Shown: positions 34,121 through 42,046 of the stretch, piece after piece
Numbering within the stretch: the first letter of the stretch is position 1
Layout: every line of letters begins with the position of its first letter
Assembly: GCA_902562015.1 (NCBI GenBank)
Contig: CACERX010000008.1
Location: 1 to 42,994, forward strand
Length of the DNA: 42,994 nucleotides
Source of the DNA: an uncultured SAR324 cluster bacterium
GTDB lineage: Bacteria; SAR324; NAC60-12
Reading direction: 5' to 3'
Notes under the pieces: generated by a model
What the model was told of the DNA's origin: nothing
The model's database searches: none
The model's input: only the letters and a program-made list of their open reading frames with translations
Translations under genes and position numbers: made by a program

Positions 34121-34870
34121 ATTCCCTGTTTTTTCCACTATCAGTATTCTAATTTTCAGCATCTACTAACATTATTTCTCTTCTTCTTGTTTCCATCTGC
34201 ATTATTTTGTCAAGATGTTACAAGTGTTGAGAGTGAAGATCCATATATCGATCCAGATGCAGCAAGCATGATTCTTCAGCCAACCAAGCGTATTGAACAT
34301 CAGCGTGTTTACATGTTCGGAATTAGCTATGGTTTAAATCCGGTTATAATTCTTGCTCCAGCCTTAAGCGCAGGAATGTATTGGGATCCGGTTGTAATTG
34401 GTCTTGAAATCAGTGATTCAGAGAATTTAGGAATCTGGGAAAAAGAGCGTCAAGAAAACTTTGGGCCTTCCAGGATGAGTGGAGAAACTCAGTTTGTGAA
34501 ATGGTTTTACGGAGAAAATTTCTATCTGATAGCTGCAAGAGAGAAAAGATCAGTAAAATTATGGGCCCGAACTTATAATCGAACTGGCTCAGGAAGGGCA
34601 ACTTTTGATATGTCTTTTAATACAACTGTTGTCAGTCTAGGTACAGGTTTATTAAGGTTTAACGAAATTGGATTTCTCGCAATAGACATTATACGTTTAA
34701 ATTATTTGCAGAATCAGTCCGTTGAAGTCTTAGAGCATTGGGAAACGTGGACCGCAGTTTCCGGCACCAGAGAAAAACTAGATCAAAATATTAGTGAAAG
34801 AACTGAAAAATGGTTTAATTGGATAGATTCTCCAACAGGTTTTGTTGTTACAATTGGTGTATACTTTTAG
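34121..34870 (+). CDS. Exported beta-rich protein, paralogue 2, probable ATT start
   Basis: This is the paralogue of the gene at 32901, with the same landmarks: EDPYIDPDAAS, FGISYGLNPVIILAPALSAG, MYWDPVVIGLEISDSENLGI, LDQNISERTEKWFNWIDS and the ending FVVTIGVYF. The shortest standard start, TTG 34187, would leave only eight residues before the FCQD cleavage-like site, too short for export. The frame is open well upstream. At 34121 an ATT lies five bases after AGGAG (34111-34115). From there the N terminus contains LLTLFLFFLFPSALFCQ, a proper signal peptide. No ATG or GTG lies between. ATT initiation is therefore the best reading. The product is probably outer-membrane; function unknown. Confidence 0.65.
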   Translation: MPCFFHYQYSNFQHLLTLFLFFLFPSALFCQDVTSVESEDPYIDPDAASMILQPTKRIEHQRVYMFGISYGLNPVIILAPALSAGMYWDPVVIGLEISDSENLGIWEKERQENFGPSRMSGETQFVKWFYGENFYLIAAREKRSVKLWARTYNRTGSGRATFDMSFNTTVVSLGTGLLRFNEIGFLAIDIIRLNYLQNQSVEVLEHWETWTAVSGTREKLDQNISERTEKWFNWIDSPTGFVVTIGVYF

Positions 34871-34970
34871 AAGGTATTACTAAATTTCTGTAGCCCAATT
34901 ATTAAATGTCATAAAGAAAAAAATCGGGATCAAGTGTAGTTCCACTTATAAAAAAAGTGACTAGAAAAAT

Positions 34971-35600
34971 TTATTTATTTACTCTGCAAATAAGATTCAG
35001 ATCTTTCAATGATATTGGCCCTTTTCGTATAATTCTAAAAGGCTCACTAATACAATGAACAATTGTTGAAGATGATTTCTCAGTTCCAGAGTATCCATCA
35101 ATTATAATATCAATATCATCCTTCAAGTGATGTCTTACTTCTTCCGCGGATATGCAAGCAGGGTAATTTGTCTTGTTAGCACTGGTACCAATTAATGGGC
35201 ACTCTCCTAACTCAATTAAGCGCTGAACTATAGTTGAACTGGAATATCTTACTGCCAATGCTCCTGATTTATTTTTGAGATGATTAGGTAAGTCTGGATT
35301 AAATTTTAAAATAAGGGTTAATGGGCCTGGCCAAAAAGCTTCGATTAAATTATCAATCCTCGGATCATTCCAAAGACAAAGTTTTTTTAGCCATTTCAAT
35401 GTGATTAGTAATGGAAAAGGTTTATTCCTGGGTCTTTGCTTAATTAGGTATATTCGATCTGCTACTTCTTTTGAAAATGCGTTACCGCCAAGGCCGTAAA
35501 CTGTTTCTGTTGGGAAAGCTAAAACTTTATTTTCTGTCAAAATTTCAGTAATAAAATTTTCATTTTTATAGGTAAAAGGATATTTTACAAGAGCAGTCAT
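34971..35600 (-). CDS. YrdC/Sua5 family threonylcarbamoyl-AMP synthase
   Basis: The enzyme makes threonylcarbamoyl-AMP from threonine, bicarbonate and ATP for t6A modification of ANN-decoding tRNAs. The 209 residues match the short TsaC-type rather than the longer Sua5 with its extra domain. Motifs are VLAFPTETVYGLGGNAF, IYLIKQRPRNKPFPLLI (the KxR motif), FWPGPLTLIL, LAVRYSSS, PLIGTSANKTNYPA and SSTIVHCISEPFRIIRKGPI. It is the last gene of the minus-strand run, 91 bp downstream of the binding-protein gene. I leave the symbol empty because tsaC and sua5 cannot be separated with certainty here. Confidence 0.93.
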   Translation of the reverse strand: MTALVKYPFTYKNENFITEILTENKVLAFPTETVYGLGGNAFSKEVADRIYLIKQRPRNKPFPLLITLKWLKKLCLWNDPRIDNLIEAFWPGPLTLILKFNPDLPNHLKNKSGALAVRYSSSTIVQRLIELGECPLIGTSANKTNYPACISAEEVRHHLKDDIDIIIDGYSGTEKSSSTIVHCISEPFRIIRKGPISLKDLNLICRVNK

Positions 35601-35691
35601 CTTTTTGTATGTAAGAATTAAAGAATAAGGTATAACTATTTTTTATTAAGCAATTAAAATATCCTTAAAAATTCCTATGGTAGATTAATTA

Positions 35692-36861
35692 TTATCTCCC
35701 GTCTATCCAATCAGACAAATGATTAACTCTGTCATCCAGAATTTGTGATACGCGAAATGTAGTGAGAGCAATATGGTTGTTAGTGTCAAGAAAGATTGGA
35801 GGAAGTAATGTACCCTGCCAATTCTTAATACTTTCAGCTGCATGAATTGCTTTTGATCTGCTTAAAGATCTCCCTGACCTTTTTAGCACCTCAACCATCA
35901 ATTCTGCAACTGCATGTCCGTAAACAGTCCATCTGGTTGGTTTCAGATCTGGCTCATATTCACTTAGAAGTTTCAAATGAAGTTTATGTCCGACATGTTT
36001 AGTATCCTTTATTAGTGGGTAGGATGTTAGTACTCGAACTTGTTCATGAATACCTTTGTCAAGCCATTTGGTTAGGCGACTATCAGCAACAGCATGTCCG
36101 GTATATACGGGGATGTTTAGTATGGGAGCAGCTTTTAAAAAATTGAGAGTATCACCAAAACTGCCTAATACTACTATTAGATCAGGTCTCCGTTTCACTA
36201 TTAATTTCCACTCTGCCTTAAGTCGATCAGTTTTTCCTGGAAGTAGCTTTGCTGGAACACCATACAAATTTTTTGTTAATGTTTTTACAGCCCTTAAAAA
36301 AATCGGCTTTTCTGAATACCAGATTATGAGTTCCTGTTTCTGATGGTTTTTTGTGATATGTTTGCCCAAAATTCTAGATTCTGTATCAGCAGTAGGTAAA
36401 AAAGTAAAAACAGACTCACGAACAGGTAAATTCCATTCTGGTAAGTCAGAACCAATGAAAAAGTTTGGAATTCTATGTTTTTTTAAAAATGGATAAACAG
36501 CCTGATTAGTTTTATTTCCGATACCACTGAAAAAGCTAAAAATTCCTTTTTTGAAATACAAAGGTATAGAATATTTTAATGTAATTTCAGATTTAAGTTG
36601 ATCATCAATCATTATCAGCTCAATTTCACGTCCATGTATGCCACCTTGATCGTTGACAAATTTAAAATAAGCCATAGAGCTTTTACCAATATCAGAGTAT
36701 TCGTTTGCCGGGCCACTGAGGGGTTGGTGTGTTGCTATAACAATCTTCCTAGAGAAAACTCCTTCTTCAGCAAAGCATTGAGGGGTTGTGAGGAGTAATA
36801 ATATTATCACTGCTTTGAGTAACATCAAATGCAAAATTTTTTTCAAAGTCTGGCTAATCAT
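35692..36861 (-). CDS. Orphan periplasmic binding protein (branched-chain amino acid type)
   Basis: The 389 residues have a signal peptide (1-31, ending CFAEE) and then a type I periplasmic-binding fold of the LivJ or urea/amide type: KIVIATHQPLSGPANEYSDI, VNDQGGIHGREIELIMIDDQ and PFLKKHRIPNFFIGSDLPEW. In ABC importers such proteins deliver branched-chain amino acids, amides or urea to the permease. No permease or ATPase gene is adjacent: recD2 lies 21 bp upstream and the YrdC-like gene downstream. It may serve a transporter encoded elsewhere or act as a sensor. The ligand cannot be told from the sequence. Confidence 0.85.
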   Translation of the reverse strand: MISQTLKKILHLMLLKAVIILLLLTTPQCFAEEGVFSRKIVIATHQPLSGPANEYSDIGKSSMAYFKFVNDQGGIHGREIELIMIDDQLKSEITLKYSIPLYFKKGIFSFFSGIGNKTNQAVYPFLKKHRIPNFFIGSDLPEWNLPVRESVFTFLPTADTESRILGKHITKNHQKQELIIWYSEKPIFLRAVKTLTKNLYGVPAKLLPGKTDRLKAEWKLIVKRRPDLIVVLGSFGDTLNFLKAAPILNIPVYTGHAVADSRLTKWLDKGIHEQVRVLTSYPLIKDTKHVGHKLHLKLLSEYEPDLKPTRWTVYGHAVAELMVEVLKRSGRSLSRSKAIHAAESIKNWQGTLLPPIFLDTNNHIALTTFRVSQILDDRVNHLSDWIDGR

Positions 36862-36882
36862 TCTATTATAAGATCTCTAAAG

Positions 36883-39084
36883 CTAAAATTTTTTCCTCCA
36901 CTCAGAAAATTGATTAAGTAATCCCGTATAACGATTTAAATTACCTTGGTTTTCAACTGCAATTTTTAACGCAGTTGATGAACCAATTAGAATTACTAAT
37001 TTTTTCCCGCGTGTAATTGCAGTATAGAGTAAATTACGCTGAAGCATCATGAAATGATGTGTTGTTATTGGCATAATTACAGCAGAATATTCACTTCCCT
37101 GGGATTTGTGAACTGTAATTGCGTAGGCGAGGGTTAATTGGTCTAATTCATTAGATTTATAATGGATATTTGATTGATCAAAATTCACATACAATTCTCT
37201 AGAATCTTGATCACAGTCAACTACTCTTCCTAAATCTCCGTTGAATACTTGTTTATCATAATCATTTTGCTGCTGCATGATTTTATCTCCTACACGGAAC
37301 CATTGTTCACGATGCTCAATCCCTTTTGCATCAGGATTAATTTTTTCCTGTAAATTGCGATTAAGCTGTGATGCCCCGGTGACACCTCTGTGCATAGGAG
37401 TAAGTACCTGAATCTCCTTAATTGGATCCAGATCAAACCTGTGAGGTATTCTTTCTGTATTCAAAAGCAGTATTTTTTCAACAATTTTATCCTGATCCGA
37501 TTCTTCTATAAAATAATAATCCTTTAACTGATTCTTTAGGTCATTTTTTTTGGATGATTCATTAACAGAGGGGATTTCACCTAGTCTTACTTTGTGAGCA
37601 TTTACCGTGATAATGCTTCCAGAAGCCTGACGAAAAATATGGTTTAATCGAACTACTGGGATTGAACCAGATTTGATAAAATCCTGTAAAACTGTTCCTG
37701 CACCTACTGATGGAAGTTGGTCCACATCACCAACAATTATGAGGCGAGATGCTGATGGAATTGCTTCCAGTAGACTGTCCATAAGTAATGTGTCTATCAT
37801 AGACGTTTCATCAATTATAATTAGCTCCTGATCTATGGGGTTTTCCCTGTTACGATGAAATCCGAAGTTGGTGGCTTCCAATAGTCTGTGAATTGTTGAT
37901 GAGGATGAGCCTGTAGTTTCTGTAATACGCTTGGCGGCGCGACCGGTTGGAGCAGCAAGAGCTATAGAAGGGATTTTAGGACGCATAAGACCAAGTACAA
38001 ATCTTACAAGTGTTGTTTTCCCAGTTCCAGGACCACCTGTAACAATTAAAACCTTATGTTTCAGAACAGCGCTTACAGCTTCCCTTTGGGTTTTATCAAG
38101 TTTTAACCCAACTTTGCTCTCCTGCTCTTCAATAATAGATGTTTCGTGCTTAAAGGTTGTGTAAGCTTTGCTCTTTAGGATTCTAAAAATATTCTCAGTT
38201 ATTCGCTGTTCTGACCTGTAATAAAGCATTCTGGTGATAAATTTTTGATTTCTCTCATTTTCATCATTTTGTTCAGTGCAATGAATCAAGCTGTCATCGA
38301 TCAGTTGATTTAAAGATTCTTCTAAGATATTTTTTCTTATAAGAAGTTCGGAAGCTGTTTTATCCAGAAATTCAAACAGAGGGTAACATGTGTGTCCGTT
38401 TTGTTCCTGCTGTTCAAGCATATAAAGCAATCCAGCAGCTGCACGATGCGGAGAATTTTTGTCAAATCCAAGATTTAGAGCAATTCCGTCTGCTGTTAGA
38501 AATCCAATCCCAGAAAATTCTGTTAATAAATAAGGGTTTGCATTAATTAGTGAAACGCTATTCATTCCATGTTTAGCATAAATTTTTTGTGCGAAACCAT
38601 GAGATATCCCAATTCCTCTCAAAAAAGTCATTACATCCCTGAGTCCTTTTTGCTCTTCCCATGAATTAAGAAGTGAATTTTGTTGCTTTCTATTTACTCC
38701 TTTTATTTTAGAAATTAATCTAGGTGAATTATCTATAATTTTGAAAGTATCTTTCCCGAATTCATTAACTATACGTTGAGCAGTTTTTTTACCTATGCTC
38801 TTAAATATTTCTGAAGAAAGATAGCGAATCATTCCCTCTTCCGATGTTGGTGCAATCGGCATGATTTCTCGGAAAGAGAATTGCCGACCATAAATTTTGT
38901 GATTTTCCCAGCTACCTTTTATGTTTAAAGTTTCATGAACAACATTGTTGTATGCAATGCCCTTAACTGTTATATGTCTTTTGGTTTTATCAGTGAGGAA
39001 AGTACCAATGATAAATCCGTTTTCAGGATTGCTGTACAGTATTTTTTCCAAAGTTCCAATTAATGTTACTTCATCTGATGACAT
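36883..39084 (-). CDS. recD2: RecD2-type ATP-dependent DNA helicase
   Basis: RecD2 is a superfamily 1B 5'-3' DNA helicase found without RecBC and linked to DNA repair. The 733 residues show the N-terminal OB and helix-hairpin-helix region (IMPIAPTSEEGMIRYLSSEI, then LTEFSGIGFLTADGIALNLG). The helicase core has motif I VTGGPGTGKTTLVRFVLGL near residue 350, ALAAPTGRAAKRI (motif Ia), LIIIDETSMIDTLLM (motif II), IIVGDVDQLPSVGAG (motif III) and, near the C terminus, LAYAITVHKSQGSEYSAVIM and LLYTAITRGKKLVILIG (motifs V and VI). The long N-terminal part before motif I separates it from E. coli RecD. It is preceded 36 bp upstream by the lipoprotein gene. Confidence 0.95.
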   Translation of the reverse strand: MSSDEVTLIGTLEKILYSNPENGFIIGTFLTDKTKRHITVKGIAYNNVVHETLNIKGSWENHKIYGRQFSFREIMPIAPTSEEGMIRYLSSEIFKSIGKKTAQRIVNEFGKDTFKIIDNSPRLISKIKGVNRKQQNSLLNSWEEQKGLRDVMTFLRGIGISHGFAQKIYAKHGMNSVSLINANPYLLTEFSGIGFLTADGIALNLGFDKNSPHRAAAGLLYMLEQQEQNGHTCYPLFEFLDKTASELLIRKNILEESLNQLIDDSLIHCTEQNDENERNQKFITRMLYYRSEQRITENIFRILKSKAYTTFKHETSIIEEQESKVGLKLDKTQREAVSAVLKHKVLIVTGGPGTGKTTLVRFVLGLMRPKIPSIALAAPTGRAAKRITETTGSSSSTIHRLLEATNFGFHRNRENPIDQELIIIDETSMIDTLLMDSLLEAIPSASRLIIVGDVDQLPSVGAGTVLQDFIKSGSIPVVRLNHIFRQASGSIITVNAHKVRLGEIPSVNESSKKNDLKNQLKDYYFIEESDQDKIVEKILLLNTERIPHRFDLDPIKEIQVLTPMHRGVTGASQLNRNLQEKINPDAKGIEHREQWFRVGDKIMQQQNDYDKQVFNGDLGRVVDCDQDSRELYVNFDQSNIHYKSNELDQLTLAYAITVHKSQGSEYSAVIMPITTHHFMMLQRNLLYTAITRGKKLVILIGSSTALKIAVENQGNLNRYTGLLNQFSEWRKKF

Positions 39085-39120
39085 TACTATTATTTGGAAT
39101 AATTAAGTTGTTAATCTTTA

Positions 39121-39609
39121 TTATTTTGGGGAGTAAAAAGGAGCACGGATCATCTGAAGCAAGTCAAAGTGCCATTTCTCTTCTTCTTTTAGTAACAGAA
39201 AAGATTGTTTTTTGCTGAATTGCAAATCCATAAAGCTTTTATGACGAAACAATATTTCAGCATCAACGTATAATAGTGTCCTGTATAGATAATTAACCTT
39301 AGGGGTTTTCCCAGGGAGGAATCCCACTGGAACCCAGTCCAGTTCAACCATGCGAGTTGCAAATTCTTCGATTGTTAATTGATTTCTTGAGTGTTTTTTC
39401 CCGTATTCATAAAGTTCAAAATAACGTTCTTCCTGCCAAAGCTGGATAAAATTCTGGAATACAATCTTAGTTTCTTTGCGTATGTTTTCTACTTCAGCAG
39501 GTGTTGGTTGACGCGGGCTTGCATTTGAGAGACATGAAATAATTGTCAAAAAGCATAAAAAAATTACCAGGTGGGCCAACACATTTTTTTCAAAAATATT
39601 AAATTTCAT
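39121..39609 (-). CDS. Small putative lipoprotein of unknown function
   Basis: The 162 residues start with a basic N-region, a hydrophobic segment and a lipobox (LTIISC), so the protein is probably a lipoprotein. The mature part is mixed helix and strand: a helix around FQNFIQLWQEERYFELYEYG, then TIEEFATRMVELDW and a beta-rich end (YVDAEILFRHKSF, SFLLLKEEEKWHFDLLQM). This resembles small NTF2-like or DUF-type secreted domains, but no family was recognised. It sits between holB (15 bp upstream) and recD2 (36 bp downstream) on the same strand, so it is cotranscribed with replication and repair genes without an obvious functional link. Confidence 0.7.
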   Translation of the reverse strand: MKFNIFEKNVLAHLVIFLCFLTIISCLSNASPRQPTPAEVENIRKETKIVFQNFIQLWQEERYFELYEYGKKHSRNQLTIEEFATRMVELDWVPVGFLPGKTPKVNYLYRTLLYVDAEILFRHKSFMDLQFSKKQSFLLLKEEEKWHFDLLQMIRAPFYSPK

Positions 39610-39624
39610 AATATTAGTAAAAGA

Positions 39625-40629
39625 TCATGTTGCGGTACGGTAAATCTGCAGGCACAATGATTCAATTGCGAGGGACTTATTAGCATTAAGATTTATTGCT
39701 GTTCTTGATTCTCCAATTTCTCTAAATATATCAAATATTTGATGCAGAGAAAAATGTTTCCCGCATTGTTTTAAATCACTTACTCTGTCCAAATTTGAAG
39801 TATTATATCTATTTAATAGTTCATTTTCAGGAAGACCAAAACGTAGCCATGTTAAATCACGAAACCACGTCTCAAGAAAATCAAGAAGAAAACGCCATTC
39901 TTCATTTTTTGATTTCCCCCATGCTTCAGAGGTATGCAGCAATTCCTCTAGGCTCTCTGAATTAAATGAAGTTAACCATTTAATTGCAGTGTTTTGAACT
40001 GTGAGCATCATTTCAATACTGTTTGCCAGATTAATCTTAACGCTACCCATTCCATATGAGCTTAAAAGTTGAACTAATTCTTCAGAGAGGTCCGTGTTTT
40101 TGCGCAATAAATGTTTTGTGATGTCTCGGTCTAAAGGTCGAAATTGTACTTGCTGGCATCTCGAAACGATTGTTTCTGGGAGTTGTTTTATTGATAAAGC
40201 AATTAAAATAATTATAGTGTTTGGAGCAGGCTCCTCTAATGTTTTAAGGAAAGCATTAGCAGCTTCACTTCCCAAATGCTCTGCTCTATCAAGGATTAAT
40301 ACTCTTTTTTTTGCCTGATCAAGATGCAGATTAATCCAGTTAAGTGACTTTCTTACTTGATCAATCTTTATGAATTTACCTTCAGGTCTTATGACCATAA
40401 AATCTGGCAAATTCTCTTCTTCGATCTGAAGACAATAATTACACTTACCACAGGAGTCATCTTCTATTTTACTGCAGTTTAATTTTTGGGTAAGGGCAAC
40501 AGCCGTTTTAAATTTTCCAATATTAGCTTGTCCTGTGAACAGCCATGCATGTGGTATTCTTTCTCTTCGGATTGCATGGCAAATCAGCTCGATTGCATCC
40601 ACTTGTCCTAAAATGTCCTTAAAAGGCAT
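39625..40629 (-). CDS. holB: DNA polymerase III delta-prime subunit
   Basis: Delta-prime is the stator subunit of the clamp loader that opens the sliding clamp for the replicase. The 334 residues start FKDILGQVDAIELICHAIRR with ERIPHAWLFTGQANIGKFKT. The P-loop position is degenerate (GQANIGKFKTA), which is normal because this subunit does not hydrolyse ATP. The zinc site is visible as C-x(7-8)-CGKCNYC. HLGSEAANAFLKTLEEPAPN is the Walker B/sensor area and ETIVSRCQQVQF is the SRC motif. It follows mgtE with 7 bp between them. Confidence 0.93.
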   Translation of the reverse strand: MPFKDILGQVDAIELICHAIRRERIPHAWLFTGQANIGKFKTAVALTQKLNCSKIEDDSCGKCNYCLQIEEENLPDFMVIRPEGKFIKIDQVRKSLNWINLHLDQAKKRVLILDRAEHLGSEAANAFLKTLEEPAPNTIIILIALSIKQLPETIVSRCQQVQFRPLDRDITKHLLRKNTDLSEELVQLLSSYGMGSVKINLANSIEMMLTVQNTAIKWLTSFNSESLEELLHTSEAWGKSKNEEWRFLLDFLETWFRDLTWLRFGLPENELLNRYNTSNLDRVSDLKQCGKHFSLHQIFDIFREIGESRTAINLNANKSLAIESLCLQIYRTAT

Positions 40630-40636
40630 TAAGTAT

Positions 40637-42013
40637 TCAAGTACTTATTAATGAAGAAAAACTGACATTAAAGGCAAGGCCTAGATATATGGCAATACCG
40701 ATAATATCGTTTGTTGTAGTAATAAAAGGACCCGTAGCTAAAGCAGGGTCGATATTCATTCGTTTAAGTATTATTGGAATTGTCGAACCAACAGTTGCCG
40801 CAAAACAAACTACAATTAACAATGAAATTCCGGAAGTTAGTGCTCTGCCTAAATCACTGGTTAAGTACAATGACATAAGTGTGAGTATTATAGAACATAC
40901 CATACCATTCAATAATCCCACTTTTAACTCTTTCCAAAGACGAATAACTATATCAGTCGTTTGTATAGCTCCTGTTGCTAGTCCTCGTACCACAATTGTT
41001 GATGACTGGATACCTATACTACCTCCTAGGGCTGCTACTAAAGGAATAAAATAAGCTACATCGGGAAGAGATATTATTGCATTTTCATAGAAGCTCATTA
41101 CAATTGCAGTTAAAAACCCCCCAAATAATCCTATCAGAAGCCATGGTAAGCGATCGCCTGAAGTACGTAGAACTGAGGTTTCAGTAACTTCTTCATGACC
41201 GGTTCCTGCCAAATGCCCCAAATCTTCATTATGTTCCTCCACGATCACATCAACTAGATCATCTAGTGTAACTCTTCCAATTAATTTTAAATGTTTGTCT
41301 ATAACAGGAACAACAACCAAATCATATTCCTGAGCAATTCTGGCAACCTCTTCTTGGTCAAGATCTTGATCGACAGCTACTACATCAGGATTCATCAGAT
41401 TTTCAATTAGTGCATTACGTTCGGCTAGTAAGAGTTCCGTAGTCCCGATTGTTCCAATAAGGTGATCGTGTTCATCTACAACATAAGCAGTATAAAATAA
41501 TTCAAAACCTTCATTTTTTACAAATTTTTGGATTTTTTTTATTGCTGCAGCAACAGTTTGGTTTTTTTTAATTGCCACCACGTAAGGCGTCATCAAACCT
41601 CCAGCGGTTTCTTCATCATATTTAAGTAGTTGAGTAAGCTCTTCACGATCTTTTTCCGGAAGTTTTTCCAGCAATGCATCTGCTTTTTCATCGTCAAGGA
41701 GTCCAACAAAATCTGCTGCATCGTCCTGAGGTATATCTTCAATAACGTCACTCAAACGGTCAGGAGACATTTGTTGAACTATGTTACCGAGGATGGAAGG
41801 AGATCCTTGCAGACTGTTGAGTACATCTGAAAACTTTTCTCGATCCAAATTTTCAAGAACTATAAGCTGATGCTGGAGATTTATTTGAAGGAGTATGTTT
41901 GCTATTTCCACAGAGTTCAATGGTTCAAGAACACTTTTCAGCAGTTTTTTACGTTCAGTGCTGATAAGTTTTTTTACCAGTTTATAAAAATGAGTGTCGC
42001 GAGATTTTGTCAT
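40637..42013 (-). CDS. mgtE: Magnesium transporter MgtE
   Basis: MgtE is a homodimeric, magnesium-gated channel in the inner membrane. The 458 residues show three parts. The cytosolic N domain runs to about residue 130 (SPDRLSDVIEDIPQDDAADF, KLPEKDREELTQLLKYDEET). It ends in AGGLMTPYVVAIKKNQTVAA, which leads into the paired CBS domains (about 135-260). The C-terminal membrane domain from about residue 285 has five helices, with PLVAALGGSIGIQSSTIVVR and the pore-lining PALATGPFITTTNDIIGIAI carrying the conserved metal-site aspartate. The N and CBS domains close the pore when magnesium is high. It lies 33 bp downstream of pepA and 7 bp upstream of holB. Confidence 0.95.
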   Translation of the reverse strand: MTKSRDTHFYKLVKKLISTERKKLLKSVLEPLNSVEIANILLQINLQHQLIVLENLDREKFSDVLNSLQGSPSILGNIVQQMSPDRLSDVIEDIPQDDAADFVGLLDDEKADALLEKLPEKDREELTQLLKYDEETAGGLMTPYVVAIKKNQTVAAAIKKIQKFVKNEGFELFYTAYVVDEHDHLIGTIGTTELLLAERNALIENLMNPDVVAVDQDLDQEEVARIAQEYDLVVVPVIDKHLKLIGRVTLDDLVDVIVEEHNEDLGHLAGTGHEEVTETSVLRTSGDRLPWLLIGLFGGFLTAIVMSFYENAIISLPDVAYFIPLVAALGGSIGIQSSTIVVRGLATGAIQTTDIVIRLWKELKVGLLNGMVCSIILTLMSLYLTSDLGRALTSGISLLIVVCFAATVGSTIPIILKRMNIDPALATGPFITTTNDIIGIAIYLGLAFNVSFSSLIST

Positions 42014-42046
42014 TATTTTGACAATTTTAGATTTTTTAAAACTTAA

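Noticed and set aside
34932..34947. AAGTG/CACTT hairpin between the convergent paralogue 2 and YrdC-like genes
   Set aside because: Only a 5-bp AT-rich stem; too weak to call a terminator.
39625..40629. Defective Walker A loop in HolB
   Set aside because: Delta-prime subunits normally have a non-functional nucleotide site, so this is expected.
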